A DNA stretch of 64,000 nucleotides. Source: Defluviibacillus sp043739385. Its GTDB lineage: Bacteria > Pseudomonadota > Gammaproteobacteria > Burkholderiales > Burkholderiaceae_C. The stretch lies in contig JAYUED010000050.1 of the NCBI GenBank assembly GCA_043739385.1, positions 58,806 to 122,805 of the forward strand. The letters run 5' to 3'. Shown here one piece after another: positions 51,647 to 60,788 of the stretch; the first letter of the stretch is position 1; every line of letters starts with the position of its first letter. The notes beneath the pieces are model-generated. The model did not search any database, was not told the DNA's origin, and saw only the letters and a program-made list of their open reading frames with translations. A program made the position numbers and the translations under genes.

Positions 51647-52636
51647 ATGAGACGTTATTCCCGCATCACTGGTACCGGCAGTTATCTGCCGCCTCGCCGA
51701 CTTACCAATGCTGACCTTGCTGCTGAATTGGCGGTCAAAGGCGTAGAGACGAGCGACGAATGGATTGTGGAGCGCACCGGTATCCGAGTGCGTCATTTTG
51801 CGGCCCCCGACGTTTGCTGTAGCGATTTAGGTTTGGAAGCCGCCAAACGTGCTCTGGAGGCTGCTGGTTTACTCCCTACTGACATCGATCTCATCATCGT
51901 CGCGACGTCCACACCAGACATGGTGTTCCCGTCTGCTGCGTGTATTTTGCAGCACAAGCTTGGTGCTCCAGGAGGCGCTGCATTTGATGTGCAAGCTGTG
52001 TGCAGTGGTTTTGTGTACGCGCTGGTGGTTGCGGACTCCATGATTCAAACCGGCGCGGCGACCAAAGCGTTAGTAATTGGTGCAGAGGTGTTCTCCCGGC
52101 TTCTCGATTTCACAGACCGCACAACTTGCGTGCTGTTTGGCGATGGTGCAGGTGCGGTGGTGCTCGAGGCCTGCGAACACGATGGTACTGGCCCCGGTAT
52201 TTTGGCCAGCGATTTGCATGCAGATGGCAAACATGTGGGAATTTTGTGTGTACCTGGAACGGTGTCGGGTGGGCAGGTTCTGGGTATCCCTTTGCTCAAA
52301 ATGGATGGTCAAGCCGTATTCAAGCTGGCTGTGGGCGTGTTGGAAGACGCTGCACGTGCTACGTTGGAGAAGGCAGGCAAAACCACAGCGGATATCGACT
52401 GGTTGATTCCTCACCAAGCCAATATCCGAATTATGCAAAGCACTGCCAAGCGGTTAAAGTTGCCGCTGGAAAAAGTTATTGTCACGGTTGATCAGCACGG
52501 CAACACGTCGGCGGCGTCAATTCCGCTGGCCTTGGACCATGCCGTACGCAGTGGCCGCATCAAGCCTGGTGACACGCTGATGCTTGAAGGCGTGGGCGGT
52601 GGTTTCACCTGGGGTGCGGTGCTGCTGAACTATTGA
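51647..52636 (+). CDS. fabH: 3-oxoacyl-ACP synthase III
   Basis: A 329-residue KAS III that condenses acetyl-CoA with malonyl-ACP to start fatty-acid synthesis. The catalytic triad is visible: Cys in DVQAVCSGFVYAL near residue 116, His in WLIPHQANIRIM near residue 257 and Asn in HGNTSAASIPLA near residue 285. It lies 64 bases after plsX. Confidence 0.97.
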   Translation: MRRYSRITGTGSYLPPRRLTNADLAAELAVKGVETSDEWIVERTGIRVRHFAAPDVCCSDLGLEAAKRALEAAGLLPTDIDLIIVATSTPDMVFPSAACILQHKLGAPGGAAFDVQAVCSGFVYALVVADSMIQTGAATKALVIGAEVFSRLLDFTDRTTCVLFGDGAGAVVLEACEHDGTGPGILASDLHADGKHVGILCVPGTVSGGQVLGIPLLKMDGQAVFKLAVGVLEDAARATLEKAGKTTADIDWLIPHQANIRIMQSTAKRLKLPLEKVIVTVDQHGNTSAASIPLALDHAVRSGRIKPGDTLMLEGVGGGFTWGAVLLNY

Positions 52637-52701
52637 GCTATTGAAGCGCCAGAACAAGAACTAAGAACTTCCATAAGCGTCATTCAACGCGCCACGAGAC
52701 C

Positions 52702-53658
52702 ATGTCAACACCATTTGCATTTATTTTTCCGGGCCAAGGCTCGCAGTCTGTTGGGATGATGGACGCCTGGGGCGATCACCCTGTGGTGGCGCAGACCTTG
52801 GCTGAAGCCTCTCAGGCTCTAGGCGAAGACCTCGCCAAACTGGTGCGCGAAGGCCCCAAAGAAGCTTTGGCACTGACCACCAATACACAGCCCGTGATGC
52901 TGGTTGCCGCTGTTACTGCCTACCGCGTATGGATGGCGGAAACCGGCTTAGCTCCATCCGCTGTAGCTGGGCATTCCTTGGGTGAGTACTCTGCGCTGGT
53001 TGCAGCTGGCGTGCTAACGCTTGCCGATGCTGTTCCGCTGGTGCGCTTTCGCGCCGCAGCCATGCAAGACGCCGTGCCTGTGGGTACGGGTGCCATGGCA
53101 GCTATTTTAGGATTGGAAGCTTCAAAAGTAATAGCGGGTTGCGTAGAGGTGACAAACACTTTTGGTCTAAATTCTGTTGAATCCGTTGTTGCAGCCAATT
53201 TCAATGATCCTGCACAAACGGTGATTTCTGGTAGCAAAGACGCAGTTGAAAAAGCCTGTGTGCACCTGAAGGCCATGGGAGCCAAACGCACTTTGCCATT
53301 GCCTGTGTCGGCGCCCTTCCATTCGCTGCTGATGAGCCCCGCTGCAGACAAATTGCGCGATAAATTACGCAGTATTACGGTATCGGTACCCCAAATTCCT
53401 GTGATTAATAACATTGATGTGTTGGCGCAAACCGATCCAGACCGCATCCGTGATGCGCTGTACCGTCAAGCCTTTGGCCCGGTGCGTTGGGTGGAATGCG
53501 TGCAAGCTTTGAAAGCCCGTGGCCTGTTGACCTTGGTGGAATGCGGCCCTGGTAAGGTATTGGCAGGCATGTGCAAACGCATTGATGCTGAACTAACTGG
53601 ATTGGCCTTGTGCGACCCTTCAACACTGGCTGAGGCCAAAACGGCGCTGTACCTGTGA
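52702..53658 (+). CDS. fabD: Malonyl-CoA:ACP transacylase
   Basis: A 318-residue transacylase. FIFPGQGSQSVGMMDAW opens the fold, the nucleophilic Ser lies in AGHSLGEYSALVAAG near residue 95, and the catalytic His is in PLPVSAPFHSLLM near residue 205. Its stop overlaps a GTG that could start fabG. Confidence 0.97.
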   Translation: MSTPFAFIFPGQGSQSVGMMDAWGDHPVVAQTLAEASQALGEDLAKLVREGPKEALALTTNTQPVMLVAAVTAYRVWMAETGLAPSAVAGHSLGEYSALVAAGVLTLADAVPLVRFRAAAMQDAVPVGTGAMAAILGLEASKVIAGCVEVTNTFGLNSVESVVAANFNDPAQTVISGSKDAVEKACVHLKAMGAKRTLPLPVSAPFHSLLMSPAADKLRDKLRSITVSVPQIPVINNIDVLAQTDPDRIRDALYRQAFGPVRWVECVQALKARGLLTLVECGPGKVLAGMCKRIDAELTGLALCDPSTLAEAKTALYL

Positions 53659-53663
53659 CCACC

Positions 53664-54428
53664 ATGAACACTGACTTGAAATTTGAAGGCCAAGTTGCGC
53701 TTGTGACTGGTGCAACGCGTGGCATAGGTGCTGCCATTGCGCAAGAGCTAGCAGCCCGTGGCTTGATCGTTATTGGCACGGCCACCAGCGATGAAGGCGC
53801 AGCCAAGATCACGGCTGCAATGTCTGCGGTGCCTGGCGCGTCGCTCCAATGCAGGGGTGCCAATCTGAATGTCACTGATGCGGCAGCAGCAGAAAGTCTG
53901 ATTGACAGCATTATTAAAACCCATGGTGCGCTGCATGTGCTGGTCAATAATGCTGGTATAACCCGTGACGGTTTGGCTATGCGGATGAAAGACGATGACT
54001 GGGATGCCGTGCTAGACACCAATCTCAAAGCCGTGTTCCGCATGAGCCGCGCTGTGATGCGCCCTATGATGAAGCAGCGTTATGGCCGCATTGTTAATAT
54101 CACCTCGGTGGTAGGGGCATCTGGAAATGCGGGTCAGGCCAACTACGCAGCCGCGAAGGCCGGTGTAGCAGGTATGACCCGAGGCTTAGCACGTGAGCTG
54201 GCCAGCCGCAATATCACTGTCAACTGCGTGGCCCCCGGCTTTATTGCCACCGATATGACCAGCGGTTTGACTGAAGCACAACAGACGGCGCTGCTGACCC
54301 AAATTCCCTTAGGGAAACTAGGTCGCCCGCAGGACATTGCCCATGCGGTGGTCTATTTGGCCAGTCCCCAAGCTGCTTACGTCACGGGGCAAGAGTTGCA
54401 CGTGAACGGTGGTATGTTCATGGCGTAA
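53664..54428 (+). CDS. fabG: 3-oxoacyl-ACP reductase
   Basis: A 254-residue SDR that reduces 3-oxoacyl-ACP with NADPH. VTGATRGIGAAIAQ near residue 15, LVNNAGITRDG, the Ser of NITSVVG, YAAAK near residue 162 and TGQELHVNGGMFM at the end are FabG hallmarks. The ATG at 53664 is preferred; a GTG three codons earlier overlaps the fabD stop. Confidence 0.96.
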   Translation: MNTDLKFEGQVALVTGATRGIGAAIAQELAARGLIVIGTATSDEGAAKITAAMSAVPGASLQCRGANLNVTDAAAAESLIDSIIKTHGALHVLVNNAGITRDGLAMRMKDDDWDAVLDTNLKAVFRMSRAVMRPMMKQRYGRIVNITSVVGASGNAGQANYAAAKAGVAGMTRGLARELASRNITVNCVAPGFIATDMTSGLTEAQQTALLTQIPLGKLGRPQDIAHAVVYLASPQAAYVTGQELHVNGGMFMA

Positions 54429-54542
54429 GCCTTGTTTTTGAGTTAGAAACGACTGTCAGCAATGGCGGTCTATGGTGCCGCTTAGAGCTTATGTTCTAGC
54501 CGGTTAAAATTGTTAAATTATTCACAACCCTCTGAGGGACTT

Positions 54543-54782
54543 ATGAGCGATATCGAAGCACGTGTCAAAAAAATCATTGCCGAACAACTGGGCGTAGAAG
54601 AGTCCCAAGTGACCAGCGAAAAAGCCTTTGTGGCCGATCTGGGCGCTGATTCGCTCGATACCGTGGAGTTGGTGATGGCCTTGGAAGACGAATTCGGTAT
54701 CGAAATTCCTGACGAAGACGCCGAAAAAATCACCACGGTACAAAAAGCTATCGACTACGCGAATAGCCACCAGAAGGCGTGA
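54543..54782 (+). CDS. acpP: Acyl carrier protein
   Basis: A 79-residue acidic carrier with the phosphopantetheine attachment site GADSLDTVELVMALEDEF, Ser near residue 37. CTGAGGGAC precedes the ATG at 54543. Its stop overlaps the ATG of fabF by one base. Confidence 0.98.
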   Translation: MSDIEARVKKIIAEQLGVEESQVTSEKAFVADLGADSLDTVELVMALEDEFGIEIPDEDAEKITTVQKAIDYANSHQKA

Positions 54783-56029
54783 TGAGCCGGCGTCGCGTTG
54801 TCGTCACCGGCTTGGGCTGTGTCAGCCCAGTCGGTAATACCGTGGCCGACAGCTGGGCCAATTTGCTTGCAGGTAACTCAGGCATTGACCTGGTTACGGC
54901 GTTCGATGCCAGTGCTTTTGCCTGCAAGTTTGCAGGCGAGGTCAAGGGCTTCAACATCACCGACTACATTCCGGAGAAAGAAGCGCGCCATATGGATCGC
55001 TTCATTCACTTGGGTTTGGCGGCGGCATGTCAAGCCGTGGCAGACAGTGGCTTGGCCACTGGCGATGCGCTGGGCGACGAAGAGGCCACACGTATCGGTT
55101 GCAACATCGGGGCCGGCATCGGTGGTTTGCCCATGATTGAACAGACGCATGGGGAATACGTCAATCGAGGTCCTCGGCGTATTTCTCCGTTTTTCGTGCC
55201 TGCATCCATCATCAACATGATTTCTGGTCATGTGTCTATCAAATTTGGTTTCAAAGGGCCGAATTTGGCAGTAGTAACGGCCTGCACAACGGGTCTGCAC
55301 GCCGTGGGTCTTAGCGCCCGGATGATCGAATCAGGCGATTGCGATGTGATGCTGGCGGGGGGCTCTGAGTCCACCGTTTCGCCTTTGGGCATGGGTGGCT
55401 TTGCGGCTGCCCGGGCTTTGAGCACGCGCAACGACGACCCTAAAACGGCTTCACGCCCCTGGGATAAAGACCGTGATGGTTTTGTGCTGGGTGAAGGTGC
55501 AGGCGTGCTGGTGCTCGAAGAGTACGAACACGCCAAAGCCCGGGGTGCAAAAATTTACGCTGAAATTGCGGGCTTTGGCCTTAGCGGTGACGCTTACCAC
55601 ATGACCGCTCCTAACGTGGACGGCCCGCGCCGCTCCATGAAAATGGCGCTCAACAATGCGGGCGTCAACGCTGAACAGGTTGACTACATTAATGCCCACG
55701 GTACTTCCACGCCTTTGGGCGATGCGAACGAAACCAATGCCATCAAACTGGCGTTGGGTGAGGTCGCAGCCAAGCGTGTTGTCGTCAACTCCACCAAAAG
55801 CATGACCGGCCATTTGCTGGGCGGCGCGGGCGGTATCGAGTCGGTATTCACTGTACTGGCTTTGCACCACCAAAAAAGCCCACCCACCATTAATATCTTT
55901 AACCAAGACCCGGAATGCGATTTGGACTATTGTGCCAATACCGCACGGGACATGAGGATTGATATTGCCGTCAAAAACAATTTTGGTTTTGGTGGCACCA
56001 ATGGCACTTTAGTGTTTAAACGGGTTTAG
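54782..56029 (+). CDS. fabF: 3-oxoacyl-ACP synthase II
   Basis: A 415-residue KAS II elongation enzyme. RRVVVTGLGCVSPVG opens the chain; the active-site Cys is in VVTACTTGLHAVG near residue 164, and the two His are in NAHGTSTPLGD near residue 305 and KSMTGHLLGGAGG near residue 342. It starts at the ATG overlapping the acpP stop. Confidence 0.97.
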   Translation: MSRRRVVVTGLGCVSPVGNTVADSWANLLAGNSGIDLVTAFDASAFACKFAGEVKGFNITDYIPEKEARHMDRFIHLGLAAACQAVADSGLATGDALGDEEATRIGCNIGAGIGGLPMIEQTHGEYVNRGPRRISPFFVPASIINMISGHVSIKFGFKGPNLAVVTACTTGLHAVGLSARMIESGDCDVMLAGGSESTVSPLGMGGFAAARALSTRNDDPKTASRPWDKDRDGFVLGEGAGVLVLEEYEHAKARGAKIYAEIAGFGLSGDAYHMTAPNVDGPRRSMKMALNNAGVNAEQVDYINAHGTSTPLGDANETNAIKLALGEVAAKRVVVNSTKSMTGHLLGGAGGIESVFTVLALHHQKSPPTINIFNQDPECDLDYCANTARDMRIDIAVKNNFGFGGTNGTLVFKRV

Positions 56030-56073
56030 CCAACCCACCTAAAGGACTTTAGTTCTTTGGGATATTCAGCCTC

Positions 56074-56550
56074 ATGCACAACGCCCCATCCGTTACTTAC
56101 GTTGTGGGGCGTTCTGCTATCTACGGCTGGATTTTATGTCTCGTTTTGGTCGTAGGCGCAGGTTCCATGAGTCTGTGGTGCTATGGTGTTGATAGTGTGT
56201 CGTGGCGACAAGGGTTGTGTTGTTTCGCGTTGCTTGGCTCGGGCAGTTTGGCGTATTTGTCTTGGAAAAGCAGCCCACAAGGCAGCTTACGCTGGGCGAC
56301 CCCGGACTGGGTATGGAGTGACCAGTACCAGCGTGAAACGGAAGGCCAGGTTCATGTGCGCCTGGACTGGCAACGGTGCCTGCTATTGCTGTTTGTGCCC
56401 GCGCAGGGCAGGGGCCTATGGCTTTGGGTCAGTATGTCCACTCAGCCTTCTCGATGGCATGATCTGCGGCGTGCGGTATATTCGCCCGCCAGAATGACCA
56501 CCAAGCTCACGCCTGCCGCGTTGCGTAAGGGCATACACAACAAGCCATGA
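56074..56550 (+). CDS. YgfX-like small membrane protein
   Basis: A 158-residue protein with two transmembrane segments (YGWILCLVLVVGAGSMSLWC and LCCFALLGSGSLAYL), then a soluble part ending LWLWVSMSTQPSRWHDLRRA. The two-TM hairpin and the terminal W-x-DLRR element resemble YgfX (CptA) of enterobacteria; overall similarity is weak. Its stop overlaps the rpoE start (ATGA), so it is co-translated with rpoE. Confidence 0.6.
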   Translation: MHNAPSVTYVVGRSAIYGWILCLVLVVGAGSMSLWCYGVDSVSWRQGLCCFALLGSGSLAYLSWKSSPQGSLRWATPDWVWSDQYQRETEGQVHVRLDWQRCLLLLFVPAQGRGLWLWVSMSTQPSRWHDLRRAVYSPARMTTKLTPAALRKGIHNKP

Positions 56551-57311
56551 GCGATTTAACGTTAACCCCTCCACTTTCTGTCCCGCCTGATCCGGTTTTT
56601 CCGGGGCTTCAAGCTGTTTCAGCGTCTTCGACCCCCACGGCGTCCGAAGCTGGACTTTCACCTGTCGGCGTTGGCCTGCCCGAGGTCATTGCAGGTACTA
56701 CTTCTTCTGTCGCTGATTCTGACTTGATGCTGGTCGCACGCACTGTTGCTGGAGACAAACGGGCATTTGAGCTGTTGGTCATCAAGTACCAGCGCCGTAT
56801 TGAGCGCCTTATCGCCCGTATGGTGCGCGATGTGGATTTGGTGGAAGACATCGCGCAAGAGACATTCATTCGCGCATACCGCGCCTTGCCGAATTTCCGA
56901 GGTGATGCTCAGTTTTACACTTGGCTTTACCGTATTGCCGTCAATACCGCCAAGAAAGCGTTGTTTGACCTCAAGCGCGATCCGCTGGTTTTTGAAAGTG
57001 CTTTGCAAGGGTCTGACGACGACGATGAAACTTACCGACCAAAAAATGAACAAACCACGACTGAAACGCCAGAGATGGTGCTGGCGGCCAAAGAAATTGC
57101 TGCTGTGGTCAATGCTGCTTTGCAATCTTTACCCGAAGAACTGCGGCAGGCTTTGACGCTACGGGAAATTGAAGGCTGGTCTTACGAAGAGATTGCAACC
57201 ACTATGAACTGTCCGATAGGCACCGTGCGCTCTCGTATTTTTCGAGCTCGCGAAGCGGTTTCAGCCAAAGTTAAGCCCCTGCTGGAAAACCAGTCTGGCA
57301 AGCGGTGGTGA
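56547..57311 (+). CDS. rpoE: ECF sigma factor RpoE with extended N-terminus
   Basis: A 254-residue sigma-E. The conserved part starts near residue 58 (SDLMLVARTVAGDKRAFELL). Region 2 has DLVEDIAQETFIRAYRALPN, and region 4 has LPEELRQALTLREIEGWSYE followed by IATTMNCPIGTVRSRIFRAR. The preceding 55 or so residues are Pro/Ser/Thr-rich and atypical of the usual 190-200-residue RpoE. The downstream rseA and rseB encode its anti-sigma system. Confidence 0.93.
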   Translation: MSDLTLTPPLSVPPDPVFPGLQAVSASSTPTASEAGLSPVGVGLPEVIAGTTSSVADSDLMLVARTVAGDKRAFELLVIKYQRRIERLIARMVRDVDLVEDIAQETFIRAYRALPNFRGDAQFYTWLYRIAVNTAKKALFDLKRDPLVFESALQGSDDDDETYRPKNEQTTTETPEMVLAAKEIAAVVNAALQSLPEELRQALTLREIEGWSYEEIATTMNCPIGTVRSRIFRAREAVSAKVKPLLENQSGKRW

Positions 57312-57334
57312 AGAGCGTGACGTTGGAAAAGACA

Positions 57335-57361
57335 GTAATAACGGTAATAACGGTAAAGATG
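57335..57361 (+). repeat. 9-base near-tandem repeats before rseA
   Basis: GTAATAACG occurs twice in tandem and is followed by the related GTAAAGATG, in the 61-base gap between rpoE and rseA. Function unknown. Confidence 0.5.
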
Positions 57362-57372
57362 GTGAACTGGGG

Positions 57373-58029
57373 ATGAACTTCATGGACAACATTCTGAAAA
57401 ATCGCGAATTGGTGTCGGCACTGGCTGATGGTCACCTGTGCGGTGAGTTGTTTGCCTGCGCCGTTGAGGCCAGCGTTAACGATGCCGATGCCCGCGCCAC
57501 TTGGCATGCCTATCACTTGGTGGGAGACGCATTGCGCTCGCCGGATTTGGCTCAATGCGACGTCAGCGCTGGTTTTATGACTCGCTTTCAGGCGCGTTTG
57601 GAAGCAGAAACATGCCATGCACCCCAACCTGAGATGGCTACACCTGTTGCTGTTGCGGCGGTGGCATCAGTGGTGCGCTCCGTCGACGTTGATGAGGCGG
57701 CTAACCAATCGGTTTTCCGTTGGAAGCTGGTGGCTGGTTTTGCCTCTATGGCAGCTGTAGCGGCTGTTGGCTGGAATCTGATGGGCTCGTTTAACCCGAG
57801 CATGGGTCAGATTTTGGCGTCAGCACAGCCTGTACCTGTGCTGACGACGCTTGCCTCGTCAGACGCTGTGGTCGGCTCTGTTAACTCAACTCAAGTACCG
57901 CAAGTCATGATTCGCGATGCTCACCTCGATGCTCTACTGGCGGCGCACAAGCAGTTTGGAGGGGCCTCTGCCTTGCAGGCTCCTTCAGGCTTTTTACGCA
58001 ATGCTACTTTCGAGGTCGCAGGACGCTGA
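57373..58029 (+). CDS. rseA: Anti-sigma-E factor RseA
   Basis: A 218-residue single-pass membrane protein. The N-terminal cytoplasmic domain (LVSALADGHLCGELFACAVE, then TWHAYHLVGDALRSPDL) binds sigma-E. A transmembrane segment (LVAGFASMAAVAAVGWNLMG) lies near residue 118, and a periplasmic tail follows. The ATG at 57382 (MDNILKN) is an alternative start. Its stop overlaps the rseB start by one base. Confidence 0.88.
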   Translation: MNFMDNILKNRELVSALADGHLCGELFACAVEASVNDADARATWHAYHLVGDALRSPDLAQCDVSAGFMTRFQARLEAETCHAPQPEMATPVAVAAVASVVRSVDVDEAANQSVFRWKLVAGFASMAAVAAVGWNLMGSFNPSMGQILASAQPVPVLTTLASSDAVVGSVNSTQVPQVMIRDAHLDALLAAHKQFGGASALQAPSGFLRNATFEVAGR

Positions 58030-59126
58030 TGGCACTCATGCAGGCTCATTTCATGTCTTACAGCGATAGCCGTAGAGTGCAATCTAGCTGCATATTGGGC
58101 GCTATCATTTTGATGGTTTCATTTGCGGCTTCAGCCCAAACGCCAATCGCAACGCCAGCTACCGCGCTGCCAACCGCGTCGTCGCAGGCCGTGCCAGTGC
58201 AACGCAGCGTCAGTGATTGGCTGATGCGCATGCACGGTGCATCCAGTAAGCGGGCCTATGTTGGCACTTTTGTGGTGTCATCAGCACTGGGTAATTTGTC
58301 CACATCGCGCATTTGGCATGTGTGCGATGGCGATCAGCAAATGGAGCGCGTAGACGCGATGAATGGTATGGCGCGTACAACGCTGCGCCGTAACGATGAT
58401 GTCGTCACGTTTTTGCCCGCACTCAAGCTAGCACGGGCCGAAAAGCGCGATTCGTTTGGTATGTTCCCGAACTTGTTTCGTGCAGGAGATTCGTCAATTG
58501 CCGAGTTTTATGCTGCCCGCGCTATTGGCTCTGACCGTGTCGCAGGTTATGACGCGGATGTGGTGCAAATAGCGCCCAAAGACCGATTGCGGTTTGGCTA
58601 TCGTATCTGGAGCGAGAAAAAAACCGGCTTGGTTCTTCGACTGCAAACACTTGATGCTGATAGCCGAGTGATTGAGCAATCGGCGTTTTCTGAATTGCAG
58701 CTCGATGCGCCCGTCAAAATGGACAAGCTGGCCCAGATGATGTCCAACACCGAGGGCTACCGCGTCGAAAAATCCGAAGTCATTAAAACTACGGCGGCCA
58801 TAGAAGGGTGGGTCTTGAAAGCACCGGTGCCAGGATTTAAATCTATTAGCTGCTTTAAGCGGGCAATGGATGCCGCGATACCGGGCTCCGCCAAAGGTAA
58901 TACGATGCAGTGGGTTTTTTCTGACGGATTGGCAACTGTCTCTATGTTTCTTGAAATTTACGACCAGCAACGCCATCTGCAAGAGAGTCTGCAAGCTTTA
59001 GGGGCAACCCAGTCGCTGACACGGCATTTGCACGACAAAGACGGTGACTGGTGGCTGACGGTACTGGGCGAAGTCCCTGCACCTACTTTGTTAGTTTTTG
59101 CGCAAAACTTAGAGCGGAAAAAATAG
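58029..59126 (+). CDS. rseB: Sigma-E regulatory protein RseB/MucB
   Basis: A 365-residue periplasmic protein with a signal peptide (ILGAIILMVSFAASAQT). The MucB/RseB N-terminal domain follows (DWLMRMHGASSKRAYVGTFV near residue 60), then VHVGDG-like sensor and C-terminal domains ending near DGDWWLTVLGEVP. It binds RseA and senses lipid or outer-membrane-protein stress. The start overlaps the rseA stop. Confidence 0.9.
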   Translation: MALMQAHFMSYSDSRRVQSSCILGAIILMVSFAASAQTPIATPATALPTASSQAVPVQRSVSDWLMRMHGASSKRAYVGTFVVSSALGNLSTSRIWHVCDGDQQMERVDAMNGMARTTLRRNDDVVTFLPALKLARAEKRDSFGMFPNLFRAGDSSIAEFYAARAIGSDRVAGYDADVVQIAPKDRLRFGYRIWSEKKTGLVLRLQTLDADSRVIEQSAFSELQLDAPVKMDKLAQMMSNTEGYRVEKSEVIKTTAAIEGWVLKAPVPGFKSISCFKRAMDAAIPGSAKGNTMQWVFSDGLATVSMFLEIYDQQRHLQESLQALGATQSLTRHLHDKDGDWWLTVLGEVPAPTLLVFAQNLERKK

Positions 59127-59148
59127 TCCTTTATTTAAAGAGGTTGTG

Positions 59149-60642
59149 ATGTTTGAATTTATCTCGAAAAAATGCCGTTCTTCCCTTGTTTTGGGTGCCT
59201 TTTCAGCAGCCGTAGGCCTGAGCTTTTTGCCCGTACAGTCCAGCTTTGCACAAGTCCGGGCTTTGCCTGATTTCACCGATTTGGTAGAGCAGGTCGGGCC
59301 ATCGGTGGTGAACATCCGAACTTCAGAAAAAGTCAAAGTCAGTGGCAATGGGGCAGCCGGCAACGGTGCTGATGATGAAATGCAAGAGTTTTTTCGGCGT
59401 TTCTTCGGGCAACCCATGCCCGGTACACCTCGCCAACAGCCTGGGCCGCGCCAAAACCGTCCACAGCAACCCCAGCAGCCTGATGAGGAGCAGCCACGTG
59501 GTGTCGGTTCCGGCTTCATTTTGTCCACAGATGGTTACGTAATGACCAACGCCCATGTGGTTGATGGTGCCGACGAGGTGCTAGTGACATTACCTGATAA
59601 GCGCGAGTTCAAGGCCAAGATCATTGGTTTTGACAAGCGAACCGATGTGGCGGTGGTCAAAATTGACGCTACTGGCTTACCTGCTGTGAAGATTGGGGAC
59701 GTGAGTCGCCTTAAAGTGGGCGAATGGGTGATGGCAATTGGTTCGCCATTTGGGTTGGAAAACACCGTTACCGCAGGTATCGTCAGCGCCAAGCAGCGCG
59801 ATACAGGTGACTATTTGCCTTTTATCCAAACCGATGTAGCCATCAATCCCGGTAATTCGGGTGGCCCGCTTATCAACATGCGTGGCGAGGTTGTTGGTAT
59901 CAACAGCCAAATTTATTCGCGTACGGGTAGTTTTGCAGGCATTTCGTTCTCGATTCCTATTGACGAAGCTACCCGCGTGAGTGATCAGCTCCGCGCTACA
60001 GGCCGCGTGACGCGGGGCCGTATAGGTGTGCAAATTGCCACTGTCACCAAAGAGGTGGCCGAATCCATTGGCCTGGGCAAGGCTCAAGGCGCGTTGGTCA
60101 GTGGTGTCGAGGCAGGCGCACCCGCAGAGAAGGCGGGCGTAGAAGCAGGTGACATCATCACTAAGTTTGACGGTAAGCCGATTGAAAAAGCCACAGATTT
60201 ACCCCGTTTGGTGGGCAACATCAAGCCTGGTACACGCGGTGTACTGACCATTTTCCGCCGGGGTAGCGTGAAAGAGCTGACGGTGACTGTGGGTGAATTT
60301 GAAGCGGAGAAAGTTGTCGCTAAAAAAATTGAGAAAGAAGAGCCGCCCAAAGTCTCCACTGCAGCTCAAACCTTGGGTCTGGCGGTCAGTGACGTGAATG
60401 AAGCCCTTAAGAAAGAGCTCAAGCTCACCAAAGGCGGCGTCAAAGTTGACTCAGCTACTGAAGCTGCGGCACGTGCTGGCTTGCGTGAGGGTGATGTCAT
60501 CGTGGCCATTGCGAATACCGAAGTCGCCAGTGTCAAAGAATTTGAAGCGGCGATTGCTAAAAGCGACAAGAGCAAGTCCATCAATGTGCTGTTTCGTCGG
60601 GGTGAGTGGGCGCAGTACGCGCTGATTCGGCAGATGAAATAA
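59149..60642 (+). CDS. degP: Periplasmic serine endoprotease DegP/MucD
   Basis: A 497-residue HtrA protease. A signal peptide ends near QSSFAQ. The trypsin-like domain has His in MTNAHVVDGAD near residue 134, Asp in DKRTDVAVVKI near residue 165 and Ser in NPGNSGGPLIN near residue 236. Two PDZ domains follow (about 285-375 and 405-490). A Pro/Gln-rich LA-loop-like insert lies around residues 85-118. It degrades misfolded envelope proteins and belongs to the sigma-E operon. Confidence 0.95.
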   Translation: MFEFISKKCRSSLVLGAFSAAVGLSFLPVQSSFAQVRALPDFTDLVEQVGPSVVNIRTSEKVKVSGNGAAGNGADDEMQEFFRRFFGQPMPGTPRQQPGPRQNRPQQPQQPDEEQPRGVGSGFILSTDGYVMTNAHVVDGADEVLVTLPDKREFKAKIIGFDKRTDVAVVKIDATGLPAVKIGDVSRLKVGEWVMAIGSPFGLENTVTAGIVSAKQRDTGDYLPFIQTDVAINPGNSGGPLINMRGEVVGINSQIYSRTGSFAGISFSIPIDEATRVSDQLRATGRVTRGRIGVQIATVTKEVAESIGLGKAQGALVSGVEAGAPAEKAGVEAGDIITKFDGKPIEKATDLPRLVGNIKPGTRGVLTIFRRGSVKELTVTVGEFEAEKVVAKKIEKEEPPKVSTAAQTLGLAVSDVNEALKKELKLTKGGVKVDSATEAAARAGLREGDVIVAIANTEVASVKEFEAAIAKSDKSKSINVLFRRGEWAQYALIRQMK

Positions 60643-60700
60643 AGGTGCAAGGTTAGAATAGACCGCCAACACCCGCAGTTGCCCTTCAGGGTTGGTTCTG

Positions 60701-60729
60701 GGCGCGTCCACTTTGACGCGCCTTTTTTT
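60701..60729 (+). terminator. Rho-independent terminator after degP
   Basis: GGCGCGTC and GACGCGCC form a perfect 8-bp stem with a 6-base loop, followed by seven T. It separates the sigma-E operon from lepA. Confidence 0.9.
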
Positions 60730-60788
60730 GTGTCTGTCCCCGCCCAGCACCTCCCTCATTCTTTCTCAATCATTTGACGCCCTCATTG

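Noticed and set aside
56044..56068. Sigma-E-like promoter GGACTT-N16-TC before the YgfX-like gene
   Set aside because: The -10 is poor, and the start would leave almost no leader before the ATG at 56074.
56080..56113. AACGCCCCA/TGGGGCGTT inverted repeat at the start of the YgfX-like gene
   Set aside because: It is a perfect 9-bp stem but inside coding sequence with no T-run; it could be chance or translational structure, not a supportable terminator.
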